In this document: piece after piece, positions 1 through 13,700 of the stretch
How the letters are laid out: each line of letters starts with the position of its first letter
Position numbering within the stretch: the stretch's first letter is position 1
Origin: Tetmemena sp. SeJ-2015
Lineage: Eukaryota > Ciliophora > Spirotrichea > Sporadotrichida > Oxytrichidae
Length of the DNA stretch: 64,000 bases
NCBI GenBank assembly: GCA_027382625.1
Contig: JAJKFJ010021175.1
Coordinates: 124,001 to 188,000 of the forward strand
Reading direction: 5' to 3'
Program-made: the position numbers and the translations under genes
The notes under the pieces: generated by a model
What the model was told of the DNA's origin: nothing
Seen by the model: the letters and a program-made list of their open reading frames with translations, nothing else
Databases searched by the model: none

Positions 1-723
1 CCCCCTCAGTACCTCTTTACATTAAATTAGCAATGAGATGCTTAACAAGCTGTATGAGGCAGGAATCTTTTGTATTTAATCACGTTTGAATAATTTATTT
101 GAGGATGGATATATAGCAATGTTTTTAGGAGAAGGTGCTGGCAACCTCTTGAATTTGCTCGCTTTTATTCACACAATTAAGGATGAGGAAGTAGTAGCTA
201 ACGGTTGCAAGTCAATTAGAATTTGTTTCAGAGATGAAAAGGTAGGCAATACTAATACATAAAAAAACTATACGTTGGAAGATTTTGAAGAATTTTAGAA
301 ATTCCTAACTTATTACTATAGAATATAAGGTTCATTTCAGAACAAGGAGACGAAAGCATTAATTTATTAATAGAACTATTGCCCAAACATCTCCTCAGTG
401 AATATGTTCAACAAGAGGCTTCCTCGGTAAGAGAAAGTTTTAAACCTAAAATTCATATAGGCAATCAGAAATTACACTAAGAAAGTTATGTATGTCAAGC
501 AAATAAAGCCTAAAAACATAGGAGTATTGATAAATGTGGCTCTTGGTAGTTAGTTTCAAAGAGCATTTAACATTAAGTTTATTATTTTAATTTTGAAGCA
601 AGGAGCAATCTGATTTTCATTCTGAGAATATGTAATGAGTACATAGACTTCAAGAAAATAATAGAAGAGCTTGGCGGTGCTCAGCTCATTAAAGAACTAA
701 GTGGATAAAGTCAAGAGTAATGA
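1..723 (+). CDS. ARM/HEAT-like repeat protein, 3' end (partial)
   Basis: Open from the left edge, so the N-terminus is missing. Three GT-AG introns restore one frame: 242-321 (80 nt), 427-460 (34 nt) and 546-598 (53 nt); exons are <1-241, 322-426, 461-545, 599-723, with TGA at 721-723. The product is helical, with stretches such as GEGAGNLLNLLAF, LLIELLPKHLLSEYVQQEA and RSNLIFILRICNEYIDF, which suggests armadillo-type repeats, but no specific family is recognised. TAA/TAG codons inside the exons are read as Gln. No pointer-flanked insert was needed here. It converges on ALG10 with about 135 bp between the stops. Confidence 0.6.
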
Positions 724-859
724 TAATATTCATTAATTTTATAATATAAGTTAAGCTTGCGCTCCTGAATGCAAAGTTAATTTAATATAAATCTTTTCTC
801 TTCCTAATTCATTTAGAGTAATCTATTTGAGTTGATAAGCTGTAAATTAGGAAATTAAT

Positions 860-2431
860 TCACCAAAAGAATCTGGAAAGTTCATTACCCATGAATTGGT
901 TAATGAATGGTCTATTGATGAACACATGCAAAATTATTATGTTGACTATTGTATATTAGATCAGAGTCCAACTCATTTTTAGCCAGCCTCCACTCTCTTT
1001 CTAAACTGCTAATTCGTTTCTATCATCATCAATAGCAGATCTTAAGCCATGGCTTTCAATGCTCATCAAATACTTATTAATTATACTGACTGGAAATTTT
1101 TTTATATTCAAAGTCCAAGGGATAACGAAATACCTTAACTCAAAGAGAGGAGTCAGCACTAAGCTTCCAGCTGTAAAAAACCCAAAGATCATGAAAAATA
1201 CTGAAGTTTGCCTATTTATCCGACGCTTTATATATTCAAAAGCCAACATCCCTCCAGCTACATACAAAGGTATCACAAGGTAGCGCCTGCTAGGATGACG
1301 AATTACAAACTTGTAAAACTTTTGGGAGTAATGTCTGTTATCTGAGTTGTGAAAGGGATGAGAGAAGGAGCTACTGTAAACAGCGAAGAAACTGTAAAGA
1401 ACTAAGGAAGCTAGTAAATACTTATATCGCTTGTATTGACTGAGGTTCAGTTAAATTAACTTTAATGGATAAAATTAATAATTAAGTTTGAGTCTTTGAT
1501 AGTTTGATTTTATCTCATGGAAAGAGCACATAGGGAAGAGAAGAGTGAATAGTGCCATGTAGCATAATTAAGCGAAATGTTTGCTGAAAGAGTGATGCTC
1601 TTAGTGTCCCAAAACTATCTACCCATTATTCAGCTTCACAAATACTACGAATGCGATGTTCAAAACCCCTACCCACCAATAATTATTGAGAAGAGAATAT
1701 CTGTTCTTCAAGCAATAAAGTACATAGTCAATAGCTGAATCTATCTCCTTGTTGTAACTTAATATTGAGATCATGGCGATGTAATTCAGCCATATTATGC
1801 TAGTTTATCTTACGAGCAAGGAGAATAAACCTAAAGCCAAATTGAGAAGCTGCCCCATTCTAGATTAATTAGGCTTGCACATAATTCTATAGTAGAGAAG
1901 AAGTACTACAGTGAGAGCTAGTGTTTCAGTGTAGAAGAGGAAAATGAATGTGAAGTTCAATGGCATAAATTGAATAATGAGAGAAGATAAGATCGCACGA
2001 CTATCAGAATTATCTCCTTTTCTTGAAATCTAAGCCTTCTTTGTTTGCATTTTATATCTGAAAATTTTTGCGAGAACTAAGAAGTTTAAAGGCCAAAGTA
2101 AGCAACTGAAATTATATACAATTTAGTTAAATTTTAAACTATTGAGGAATCTTATGATATTGATATCTTCTGCAGTTTCGAACTTGATAAATCCAAAAGT
2201 TAAATTCTTCAAAACTAGTCCAAAAGCATAGCCAATTAGGTATAATCCAGGAGGAGTAGTGATCTTAGGGTCATAGCTCACAAAATCTCCTTTGATTAAA
2301 TACTACTCAGTCATCTTGAGATGAAAGTACTCATCAATATATCTTTCCTTTACGTTGTCATTCAAATAACTTTGTATTAGATACGCAATCAGTATCAGAG
2401 CCACTAACACTTTTGCAATTCGAGATGACAT
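860..2431 (-). CDS. ALG10: ALG10 alpha-1,2-glucosyltransferase (DIE2 family)
   Basis: Adds the third, terminal glucose to the dolichol-linked oligosaccharide in the ER membrane, completing the donor for N-glycosylation. One uninterrupted frame of 523 codons from ATG 2429-2431 to TGA 860-862. Family hallmarks are visible: DEYFHLKMTEQY then DPKITTPPGLYLIGYAFG near the N-terminus (acceptor/catalytic loop), LLVRQTSIIWLNY in the middle, SDNRHYSQKFY and FELRYFVIPW near the C-terminus, and a final RFFW like the terminal RFMW of animal ALG10. Many hydrophobic segments fit a multi-pass membrane enzyme. Slightly longer than the usual ~470 residues. Unusual here in needing neither intron nor IES. In-frame TAA/TAG codons are Gln. 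Divergent from the next gene, with ~220 bp between starts. Confidence 0.93.
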
Positions 2432-2651
2432 AAGACCTCCTTTTCGCTTTTATCTTACTATATTTTGCTAGTTCGACTCGTCCTCCATCGATTTTAAATT
2501 AAAGCTTTAACAAGAATTAATAATTTATAAACACTAACTATTCAGAAACTTTGACTATCAATATGATGAGTGATATTGCATCTTAAATTATGAAAAGTTA
2601 ACCGAAATTAGAAACTTAATTAATTATACATTCATTAAGAAAGTCTGGAAA

Positions 2652-5600
2652 ATGAAGAACAGCAACATAAACATTAATACTTCTTCGCTCAGCCACTCTC
2701 AGACTCTTTCATTAGACAGCAGTATTCAATCACTCTCAAATTCTAAGATCTCCAAGCATAAAAAATACTATCTTCATCATTTCAATTGAATAAAGGTATT
2801 ATAGAGGAGGAAGATGATGAGGATTTGTTCCTTACTGCGATCAAGGATAAAAACAAAATAAAGGGAGAGTTAAATACTCATGGGATTGTCAGTGGCACCA
2901 CTACTCAAAATAACTTCTTCAAAAAAATTCTCAACCCAGGCAGTAATGAGTAATCTGCCTTCCCTATAACTATTTAAAATCAAATGGATGGGACTATCAT
3001 ATTTCATCATTTATTTTCAATTTGAAGCATATTCTTTTTGGCAATAATTCTAAGTTTTCAATTACAAAGCCTCCGACTGCAGGAGGAACAAACTAACAAT
3101 CCAAAGTTCCCTCTCGCTCCTAATCACCTTTTATGATGAGAGCTTAAACTTTAATGCCTCGAGCTCAATCCAACGAATCTGCCAAACATAAGAGATAAAG
3201 TAGAGGAAACACAGTAAGCAAAACTCTTATGAAATCTCAAAATCAACATCCAAATTATCAAGTGACCGCTCTTAAAATGGTGCAAATCAAAATAAAACAA
3301 AATCCAAATTTCAAATTAATCAGTTATCTTCTAAGCAAGTTAGCATTTAAGAAGGATCTCACACCTAATCCCCTTTCTCTAACTTAAAAAAGCTTATGGG
3401 TTCAGCGCATGAAGGCTAAGATCCTGTCAAGTAAATGAATGGGAGTAATGGATTTTCTCCTCTCAAAAGAAACACAATACTACATTAAAATAGTGGAAGC
3501 TCATCTGCGATACAATTCTCACTGCTTCGAACGATAGTGAAATCTTAAACCATGCACTAGAGCAATAATCCCTCGAAGGATTTAGGAAAGTCTGAAGCTA
3601 ATCCTATCAAATATATTTCCCATTTAAACTCATTTAAAGTTTTAACATTATCAAGGCTCTCGCACTTCTCCAAGAGACTAATAAAAAGCAGGAAAATAAA
3701 CTTTTTCAAAGATAATCCTTGAAGGTTGTCAATTTAAAGATCTTATTTCTTACTAAATTAATTTTACACCAAGTGATTGGAAAAGATTCGAAGGCTGCCC
3801 CTTGAAACCTGGTCTCTAATTTTTCAAAATATTTTCCAACCTTAAACCTGAAAGCTTTTCACATCTTCGTAGAGTACTTTTTCCTGACACTTTAATTAGT
3901 ACAGATAGGCTAACCTGGTTAAAATATGGTATGAATTCTTGAAGTAAAAATATTTTTAGACTTTTAAGAATGCAGATACTCTGTTCGGTCTAACGATTTC
4001 ATCCTTCCTTTTTACTTTCGTAAAACTAAGCAAGCAATAGACTCTTATCATTTGAAAGAGTATCTATAATTTATAATGTTTTAGTCTTTAGATCATGGAA
4101 AGAATCTTAATTGGGACGATCCTATGATAATCGAGAAGCGCTTTCCTTAATTAATGAACTAAACTTATAAGGTAAAAATTCTGCATAAATTACCCTCTTA
4201 ATCTAAACCTTTTAAAATTTAGACTGTGATGAATGAAGAGTCATTCTAAAATTACCTCTCAAACGGGATTGACCAAAACTGCGTCATTTAGACTTTTATT
4301 AGACCTGCATTCCCTACCAAACCATCTAAATATCTCACATATTGATACATATTTTTTAATAAAGAAATATTCCATCCTTTTACAGAATAGTTTATCGAAA
4401 CTAGAACATTAAGTAATCTAATTAGAATTTCGTATTCACTCTTTATGAATTTATCTAAGAGAAGACCTAATTATGGCTTCTTACTAACTTCCATATACAA
4501 AAGCACAGAGCCAAGTGAGAAGAAAAGTAAAACTAGAGAGGGACAACCTACAAAATCTCACACTCAGATAATTCAATCTAGTAGCTAAAATACTTCATTA
4601 GGCAAAGCAAACTAAAAAGCACTTGCATTAACTAACTTTGCTTATAATTCAATTGACATTGGAAAGTTTACGAAGAAGCATATTGTTAATATTGATAAAG
4701 AGGAAGATTATGAGGTGTATTAAGTTCGCAATTTCACAGTACTCGAGAGTAGAGTTGAAGAAATGGCTTAAGAATTAGTGCACTTTATTCACCATATCTA
4801 TGGCTTTAGAATCAAGCAATTAGTTGTAGATTTCATCAAAGACTGTAAAGGAAACTACTTTCTGACAGATGTCAAAAATTTCACTTTCGACGAATTCGAG
4901 AAGATACTTTAAATTATATTGAACCGAGACAAATTTAAAGTTAAGATTCGTTATTTGTAGATTCAATCTGAATCTCCTTAAATGAGACACTAGAATAGAT
5001 TGGAGTTAATGCAGAGAGCGAGTATGACTGCGCCATGCTAGTTATGCAAGCTAAAATATAGACCTGCCTATGTCTAAAATACCATAACTAAGAAGATGCT
5101 TTATAAGCTTAATGCTCATTTGGTTAAAAGAGGAGTCTTCATGCTCTAGCATCTGAGTAAATTTCAAAACTAGTAGGAGTTCTGTAAGGTGTGTGATCAG
5201 TGCAATTAACTCGTGATAGCCGAGTTAGAACTTATGGAGGTAGAGAGACTTTATGCAATAGCTTAAAATATCACTAGTAAAGAGTATAATAAAGTCAAGA
5301 AGAATGAAGAAACTAAGATTATTTATACTACTTCAATGCTTATAATTTTAAGATTTAGGTAGCAGATTTGACAACAAATTAGCTCACTTAATGGCGACTG
5401 ATGTTTCTTATAAAGGAAATTAAAGGAGTTACAAAATCACAGATACTTGAGCTGTGTCAAAATACTGGCACTCTCTATCTTCATCTAAGAATCTTAGATT
5501 TCATAACGACCTTAGAAGTTGCTCGGCTTTCTGCAGATGATAAGGTTCATAAAGACTCCAGGACTCAAGTTTTAAGCAATTAAGGAGGTTAATTAAGTCA

Positions 5601-8600
5601 TAAACATTCATTATTTTTAGGATCTACTAAAGGATTGATTGCCCACTAATTCTGTCTCCTATTAGAAGACCCACCCTTAAAGCCAATTAGATTTCAGCTA
5701 TTGATGCTTATGATGAAAACAATAAAAACTTTATAAATACTTCAGCCACCAGGCTATGTCAAAAATGCAAAACAACTTCAACCGATAGAATAGTCGTATG
5801 TCAGGATAAAAACTTGAACTTCCTCTAACTTAGATACTTTCTCCAGGCAACAACGGTAATCATAGTGCAGGGAATAGCCCTTAGGGAGTCTAGAAAAAGA
5901 AAACTTTGGATAATAGAAAGACATCATAGAATCAAGGGGAGAATATATCCTAACTTAAAATAAGCAATAGAGAGCAGATAAGTGCCTCACCCAAAGCAAC
6001 TGGCGCGTAGCAAAATACAAAGCTTAACGTTATTTACGAGTACTAGTAGTTTTAATTAATGAAGCGCCATTATTTTTAATTAGTAAGATGATAAAGAGCA
6101 AGTCGAGGAGCCTAGTCTCTTGATAAACAAACTTAGAGTCCACTTCTTTTTTACCCTAGACAACTCTTCAGAAGATTTATGGCGCTTCCTTTAAAATACT
6201 GAAATAGAATTGAGACTAACAGATGGTCCTTACTGGGAAGGAACGATGATAGGATCAGCTAATGGTTTCCCAATGCAATACTTCAATACAAATTTAGAGG
6301 TTTAGCTTTAGCCTTGGTAGTACTATTTTAATGTGGAAATATATATCTTAGATATTTCTTTGGGCCGATAAACAATCTGATTTAAAAGCAGTAGCTGATC
6401 GATGACGGCTCTTCTTAAAAGTCTCATAGCTCTTTTTAGAGTTAGAGATCTGGGCAGAAAAAGAATCAAACTACTTCTTTTGATTCTCTGATAGATTTCA
6501 CAGTCAGCTTGAAAAGAGATCAGAAGGTGTAGATATCGGATAATGTTCATTTGTATCAAGTAGCGACAGGAGTTTTGTTTCCTGAGAACAATTACTTTAG
6601 TCCACTACCCATGCCATAAGAATGGATTGAGCTAGTTCAGATTTTCAGCAGAGATCGATACCTTAGGCTGCATCCTAATTCAGTATATCCTATTAGCAAT
6701 TAGTACCAAATGTATCAGAGTCTGGCTTCCTCATCAGGAGTTCCAAAGTAAACTTCAAGTCAAAGAGGACTTGCAATTTCAAATCAATAGAAGGATAAGC
6801 TCGGAAGCTCCCAAGGTTTCAAAGATATTGACATTTAAATTACCTTTAACCACATACAAAGCATTGAGAAAATTTTGAATTGCAACAGGCAAAAATGGAG
6901 TGATACTTGAAGATTATGAAGGTGAAAGCAACAGCAAAAGAGGAGAAAAACTCACACCTATAATAAAAGCATTTATATTTGCCTAAAAATATATTTGACC
7001 TCAAGGTAAGAACAGTTAGGACAAAGTTCAATAAGCAAATCGTTTAAATGAGAAATACCAGAACACACGTTTTAAAGACGTTAGACTAAATTAGTCCTCT
7101 CAGTAGTATAACGGTGACTAACTTGATGTGCAGGAGTTCAATACTCGTGAATATGATAACATTAAGAATACCCCATTTTCCAAAGATATGAAGCAAAACT
7201 TTTCAGCCAGTCTCAAAATATTTTCTACCGTTCAAGAGCAAAGTTTACTTTCTAAGAAGCTTTCAACCTACAACTCTTCAAGCCCAACCCCTTTTAAACA
7301 TAAAAGCAGGAACGCTTAACTTTATACAGCAGTTGGCGGTAGGAATAGTGGACTTGGAAATTATGGAAATACTGGAGATTCTAATAGCAATTAATATAAC
7401 GATAGAGCAAACTAACAGTTGAAATTAAGAGGCTAATTCATTGATTCTTAGCTGGGAGATAAACTTTATCCTTCTAAATATAAGAGTATACAAAATAATG
7501 TGAGTTTATAACAGACGACAAGGTGAACTAACATTTTATATTTTCCTAGTTATTATTGAAGGTTTAGAAGATAGTTGAAGCTTTCTTATTTATTTATTTA
7601 AGCTGATAGATGCAAAGAACCAAACTTTAATGGAAGTGAACACTCACTACGATCCAAAGTTTATTTACTCGAGCTCTTAAGCAGTAAAGAAACTCTAATA
7701 GATAAAGAGATAGAAGGAGAAGATGGCAGTTTCATCATCCTAACTCAATATAAGCTAGCAAAAGCACAAGAGTGACAAAGTTTAAGATGCTAATGAGTCT
7801 ACGACAGCAAATTTGGAGGTAAGCAGGATAAGTATAAGTACAAGAACTACTAAATTGAACACTCCACTATTTAAGAGCAGAGGAGGAACATCACATATTA
7901 GCTTAAGAAGAAAAACTATAAGGCCATTAAGGATATCATTGATTCGAAGAAGCAATCATTTAAGTATAATCAGTTTAGATGATCTCTTATTGAGTTGAAT
8001 AGATGCTTAATATAATCCCTGACGATAACATGGTTCTAGAAAGGCAGTCATCCTATTAGAAAAATAAGATACTTGCTGAATCAAAGCTAAAGGAGCAGAT
8101 AATTTGCTGTTGCTAGGAGGAACAGGCGCAAATGGTTAATCAAACCATTATGGAGAGCATTTAACAGTAGGCATCTCAAGAAAGAACTCTCTTAAGAATT
8201 TTAGAAAGACTCCTTCAATCTTAAAAAAACAGAAGTGATAAGTAAAAGATGTTTGTTGATAATTGTTTGAATGATACAAACAAAGATATCTAGTGATAAG
8301 CTAGATGCCTATCTTCCTCTTTACTAGACTGAAATGAAAGTCCTACCAGCTCTAAACCTCAGTCGCCCTCAAACATGTAATCAGCTTCACCTAGTGCACT
8401 TCGTTCAAATTCAATCGTTAAATAACGAAACTCTAACATACTCAATCAGACAACAAAGAGTGTCAATCATCATAATGCTATTTCTTAATTATTCTTTATA
8501 CTTGTAGGTTTAATGTGTTCTAAGTAGTTTCTGCAACTTATAAAGACTACGAGAAAAAGCTTTTGTAATAGAGTAAAGCAAATGGCACTACCCTTAGTAG

Positions 8601-10427
8601 GCTGGGAGAAATTATGAAATTAAAGCTAAGCCACTAAATCTCCCTCCTCTCGAAGTAATCCCACCGAAATACGACTGAAGGAGATGGCTAGTTGGAAGGA
8701 ATAGAAAAACTAACTTAATCACTATTACCTCATAAAAGAATTTATTATGCATTAATCCTACTTAACTTGTTAAAAGAGAAAGTCAGCAGGAGGTCCACTC
8801 ATCAAGGATTAACAAAAATAAGTCTAAGATGTCTTAAGATGATGACTATACATTTAAATCAAATAAACTCTATTGTTCATTGAAAATTAAGACCTAGAGG
8901 AAGAACTTTCGAAATCACCATTAGCACGCTACAAGAGTATGAAGCCCAAAGATCTCTAAAAGAATGGTGGAAATACTCACATTGGAATATTGAGACCGCT
9001 TAAGAACAACATTTTAGAGTAGGTTGAGTCAGATAGCTTCACTTCCCATGGTAGTTCCTCATTTAAGTCAAGCAGCAGAAAGAAATAGAAGAGCGTGCAT
9101 TTAAGTAAAACCAGAGGGGATGATAACAATTCTACAAGCTAGGGAAGAAAGAAGAAGGGAGATACAACACAAGACACAAGAATTAACACTAAAGATGATC
9201 AATTACATGATAGCACTGTATTTTCATATTGATTCTCGGAGATTTTAAGCAAAACCTCCTATGATAAAAACTTTCTATTAACCCAAAGACACAAACCATA
9301 TGCTTTAAGACAAGTAAGGTAGAATTTAGTCCGCTGCAAATTATAAGAAACCTTTGCGAGATTCAAAGAAAGCAGGCATGAAATAAAATAACTAAAGCAG
9401 CTTTATGAGGACTACCTTCTTCAATACAAACACCAAATTATCAAAGATTAGTCCTCATAAGAGCTCTATTCAAGCTAGTAATTCCACTCTCTACGGGAAC
9501 TTTCTGCCTTGGATAAACTAAAACCAAAGCTAATTGAGTCAGGAATACATAGACCAATAGGAGCATTAGTAATAGTAGCTGTTTGCACTTAATTAATCTC
9601 AAATTAGGCAATAGCAACTTCAAGGAATCTTAGCTGAGGTGGCTTCTAATGATAACTAAGGCCAGTTTAATCAAAATGTATTGCAGATGAGTGAAGTTAT
9701 GACTAACTAGAATTTACAAGCAGTGGATTAAGATTAATGAGATTACAAAATTAGAACTATTAGCTTCAATAAAATCAAGAAATAGCTGCTGATTCTCAAT
9801 ACTACAATGGCAATTAATTATAAGTTTCAATCTTTAATTAATAAAAAATTAAGTATGGCTAGGATATTTAATGAATCAAAATTTGGGGATAGCAGAATAG
9901 GATATCCTGTTTCCTAAAACCAAATTAATTATCCAATTCTAATTACTCTACCACAAAGTGTACCTCTTCCACCTAGGGCTAATAAAATATCTCGAAAGAG
10001 GAGAAAATAAATGCGGCAAAAGGAATTCAAAGAGAAGTATGAAGGAATACTAATGGGTGATTTGAGGTAGGGTGTAAAAAGCTTGACAAGAAGTTAGAAA
10101 AGCATACAAGCTTGGGATTTAGAGAATTCTCTTAAAAAGACGACAACCTACTAGTAGCAAATCATCAAAGTTTATGGATTTAAATTCTTAATTACTTCCA
10201 TTCTTTTCTTTAATAAATGGTGTAGATGGGGAGAAGAAGCTTGCTAAAGAGAGTAGAAGTTAGTCAAATTAAAGAAGGAATCTTGCATAAAGAAGTAAAT
10301 CTGTCAGTAATGACCAGTTGGCTTAGCTTAGTGGGAAATGCAAAGTTTACCAGTAATACCCTTCAACAATTTACAATATAATTTTGGAGAATTCCAACAA
10401 GCTGATTTCAGCTAGCCTGTATCTTGA
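2652..10427 (+). CDS. Very large Q/N/S-rich protein, many IESs
   Basis: Starts at ATG 2652 and is followed through frame-restoring junctions to a probable TGA at 10425-10427; the last ~100 bp are ambiguous between frames. Most is disordered, rich in Ser, Asn, Gln and Lys. Ordered parts: a region around 3770-5370 with FTPSDWKRFEGCPLKPG, then HFIHHIYGFRIKQLVVDFIKD and two CxxC-type pairs (CQLCK, CKVCDQC); and around 6080-6850 a beta-rich segment with VHFFFTLDNSSEDLWRFLQ and ELRLTDGPYWEG, possibly C2-like. The C-terminus is Q/N-rich. Resolved IESs lie at 2758-2789, 3014-3054, 6030-6069, 6324-6352, 9220-9241 and 9714-9742; others clearly remain between. The TGA at 9738-9740 lies inside an IES and is not a stop. 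Two genes cannot be excluded. Function unknown. Confidence 0.6.
2758..2789. other. IES, pointer ATAAA
   Basis: 32 nt between ATAAA copies at 2758-2762 and 2790-2794. The insert brings a TGA in frame after SKHKKYY; removal joins SKISKH to KGIIEEEDDEDLF in one frame. Confidence 0.75.
3014..3054. other. IES, 9-bp pointer TTTTCAATT
   Basis: 41 nt between exact TTTTCAATT copies at 3014-3022 and 3055-3063, the longest pointer resolved here. Removal bypasses a TGA and joins IIFHHLFSI to TKPPTAGGT. Confidence 0.8.
6030..6069. other. IES, pointer TTATTT
   Basis: 40 nt between TTATTT copies at 6030-6035 and 6070-6075. Removal restores frame from NTKLNVIF to NQQDDKEQVEEP. A 25-nt GT-AG intron at the same place would also keep frame, so the type is not fully certain. 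Confidence 0.6.
6324..6352. other. IES, pointer TATTT
   Basis: 29 nt between TATTT copies at 6324-6328 and 6353-6357. Removal joins QPWQYYF to FGPINNLIQ and avoids a downstream TGA. Confidence 0.7.
9220..9241. other. Very short IES (22 nt), pointer ATTTT
   Basis: 22 nt including one ATTTT; copies at 9220-9224 and 9242-9246. It carries TGA in the upstream frame; removal joins DSTVF to QAKPPMIKTFYQP. Confidence 0.7.
9714..9742. other. IES, pointer TTACAA
   Basis: 29 nt between TTACAA copies at 9714-9719 and 9743-9748. It contains the apparent stop at 9738-9740; removal continues MTNQNLQ into NQNYQLQQNQEIAA. Confidence 0.7.
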
Positions 10428-10728
10428 ATCTATATTTGAATTTATATTATCTTTATTTCTTAATTAAGTATAAACTAAATGATGACTTAACCAAATTATA
10501 AGATATTCATTATAATTAGTTCATTGGGGTATTAGAGAATTTATGGATTCTTTATAATCATTGAATTTAAGAATGATAGAACTTTTTATTATAAATTAAA
10601 TGTAACATCTATGATAAAATTTTATAAATATCTTGAGAATTTATATTGGACTGAGATCCATAATTTTATATTCCTTTGAAAGGCTATTTAAAGATCATTT
10701 ATTAGATTCTTATCTATATCTCCAATCT
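10428..10728. other. AT-rich convergent intergenic region
   Basis: About 300 bp between two convergent stops. Very AT-rich with no coding-like frame, hairpin or repeat that I can support. It should hold both 3' ends and, in the germline, the chromosome-end boundaries. Confidence 0.5.
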
Positions 10729-13700
10729 TCAGAAAATTGAGCAAGTGCATGAGCAAGTTGCTCCCCTAGCGTCATTATAATACTTTTTATAGCTTTCAAT
10801 GACCAAAATATCGCATAAACTGTTGCCCTTCAACTTCATCTTTGAAGTGAACATTTTTCTTAACCTAAATATCCTAACCTGGCTTATTAGACTATAACTA
10901 TCTGCTATCTCGCAACAGAGCCCCTTCTATGACTACCTCTCGCATTTGAGTTTTATCGCTCAAGCTCTCTGTTTCTTCCCTTAGAGGCACTCCTTTCTTT
11001 TTCTGGTGAATTCTCTTTATGGTGATGATGATGGCGATGGCTCTTTTTATTTTCTGACTCTTAACGCATGAGCTTTTTCTTTTTAGTGGGAGATAGTAAA
11101 GCACTGTTCGGTTAGTACTGTTAGTTAACTGATGAGCTCAACTCGTCTGCTGCCTCCATATGTGTATCCAAAGCTTAAAAGAATAATTTAACTTAAGAAT
11201 TGAAGGTTAATTATTGTCCAAAGGAGAGGGAGGGACTCCTCTTCTTGAGGAACTTACGTTATTTGAGTTCTAGCGCTTTATCAAGGGTGAGTGGGTCTTA
11301 CGACCTGCAGGCTAAATTAAAAGAAAGTCATAGCTTTAAGAGCAACGAATCGCTTGGATCATTACTTCCATTTAATTAAAGTGCACACATCAAATTTAAT
11401 TAAAGTAAGCAAGCTATATTTTCGTTAGTTTTAGGATTCTTTTGTTTTTGGGCTCCAATGGGACTGATTTTATTAGTATTTATTTACTCCAGTTTGCTAG
11501 TTGCTCCTATCGCAGAATGACCAGAAGTACTTGCAGCCAATTAAAGAGACGGCGGCATGTTGGGTGTGGTACTCTCAGCCCTTGGTCTTTAGCCAGTTTT
11601 CTTGGAGTTTGAGCTAGAAATAGAAGATTTCTACTCATCGTTTTTTGTCTTTGAAAAATTCGCAGTTAAAGAAAAATTATTCTTTAAGCTTATTTTAAGT
11701 TGGAGCGTCTCTAAGTTAGGCTACGACAAGACTGGGTCTACTGTGAGGAGATATTTAAATATTAAAATGAAAATTGAGATAGTCCAGTTGCTGTGTGTTC
11801 TGATTCAATTTAATCAATTTAAAGGCAGAAAGAGAGAACTTTAAGTAAGATTCATTCTTGAACTTTTTGATTGGCAGCCTACTTGCAGTGTTGCTTTGAG
11901 AGTCCAAAACTCTTTCATACTCAAATAAAACCAATATCTTTCATCTTGCGAGAGATTCCCACTGTCTTAGCGATACTGATTGTTCATATAGCTTTAAATT
12001 TCACAAATTAGTAAAGAATTAAGCTTTAAAAAAATTAAAGCTACCAAGTCCTTAAGGATTGAGTCCGGCGGTTTTATTTTAGAGTCTTGACTTTTTTACT
12101 GAGTATACTCCCCCTTATCCTTGAGCTGGAACATCATCTTCAACTCCTACTGGTGAACAATCGTTTTGGCCTTAATTTTTGAAGAGAGGCTTAGTAGCTG
12201 TATTAACCTAGAATGAGCCCCTTTTCATTTACCCAGAGTCTCTAATCTTCACCTTTTAGATTAATGCAGATGAAATATGGATATTGAGGATAGATGTTGT
12301 TATTGAGGACAGTGATCTAATTGTTTGTGGTTTCTTTGATGAAAGAATTCGTGTTGTCAAAAGACATGTAGGAAGCATTTGGAGTGATCTATGTTGTTTG
12401 CAACTGTATTGGCTTAGAGACCAGTTCCTTATCTGTGCTATAAATAAATCTATGTGCTTTTTAGGGGAGTCTACTGCTGTTCTAGGCACCTTTCGATTTT
12501 GAGGAGAATTGTTCGCCGACACATGATGGTGAATGCCATGAACTCTGTGAGTCCAGGGAGTTTCATCATCCTCATAGTTATTTTGCTACTAAACCTAATC
12601 ATTTAAACCTATATTTCTGCTAAATATATATAATCTTTTAATGCGTTGGAGTCTTATTTTTATCAAGATTACTTTTCCTCTGACTATTTTGCCTTTGAAA
12701 CGCAGATTTTCCAAGAGTCGGCAGGGTATTTTAATCATTCAAAAGTCACCTTTATTCATAAAAATGCATTAATAATCATCTCTTTGTTGAAGACTGGATG
12801 AGACATTATTAGGGGGTTGGAAATTAAAAGATCCACGATATTGCTGAGATATATTTTGATGAGATTATTATTATTATTTTGAGGGGGCGTTTGACCTTGG
12901 GGCTTTGAGCTTAATCTGCTTTCCTACCGCTTTAGCTTCGCCATCTGAATCAATTGATGTAGCCCATCCTCCATTGATTCCTTGGAGTTTCGTTTGTTTC
13001 CTCTGGCAATGGTGCCTCCTCCGTTGTCTAGTATTTAAACACGAATTTGAATAAATATTTGATCGTGGATGCTACTCCTAGAGTTAACATTTTGCTGAGC
13101 TTGCAACTGGATCATATTCATTTTGTACAGGTGGCTATTATTGCTCCTAACGCTACCACCAGACTTATAATATAAGTGTATATGATGGACTGTCTTGGTT
13201 TTGTTTTCTTGGGATTGAGTGCCTCGTCCAAGATGGAGTCAAAATCCCCATCATAATTCTTCTTCTTTTAGTCATAGCCTTTGATGGAGCGGGGGTCATA
13301 GCTTTTAAGATGCTGCTCGTTGATTTAAGGGGCTAAGCCACTCGAAATTTATCCCACTACTGTACTTGTACTTCCTCCATTATCATCTTTAGTATGTCGT
13401 GCAGAGCTGCTTCTTATAGTTTAAAATTTAAATACTTATGCACTGCATCTAATATTGATCAATTAGATATGGAAAGTAATTTTCTTAATTGTATTAGAGA
13501 ATTTAGAGCTACTATGTAATTATCATTCGATATTATGGAGAGAATAAATATATTTGTGTTATAGTTCTCTTTTTGGAAACGACAGCCATGGCTGAAAGAT
13601 TAGTAGTTCTGTGGTCCGGAGAACCTATTTCGTTGAAATTGATGCTCCTGCTATCATTATTTCGTATTACATAATGCCAAATAATATAGAAAATATTTGA

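Noticed and set aside
7094..7150. tRNA-like words (AGTAGTATAACGGTGACTAA, AGTTCAATACTCG)
   Set aside because: No acceptor or T stem pairs around them, and the stretch is coding (YNGDQLDVQEFNTRE) in the large plus-strand gene.
9738..9740. TGA taken as the end of the large Q/N-rich gene
   Set aside because: It lies inside a 29-nt TTACAA-flanked IES, and a Q/N-rich frame continues for another ~690 bp.
12284..12502. Plus-strand 72-codon ORF (MRIDVVIEDSDLIV...)
   Set aside because: The minus strand carries SYMSFDNTNSFIKETTNNQ with a correct IES repair; the plus frame lacks neighbours.
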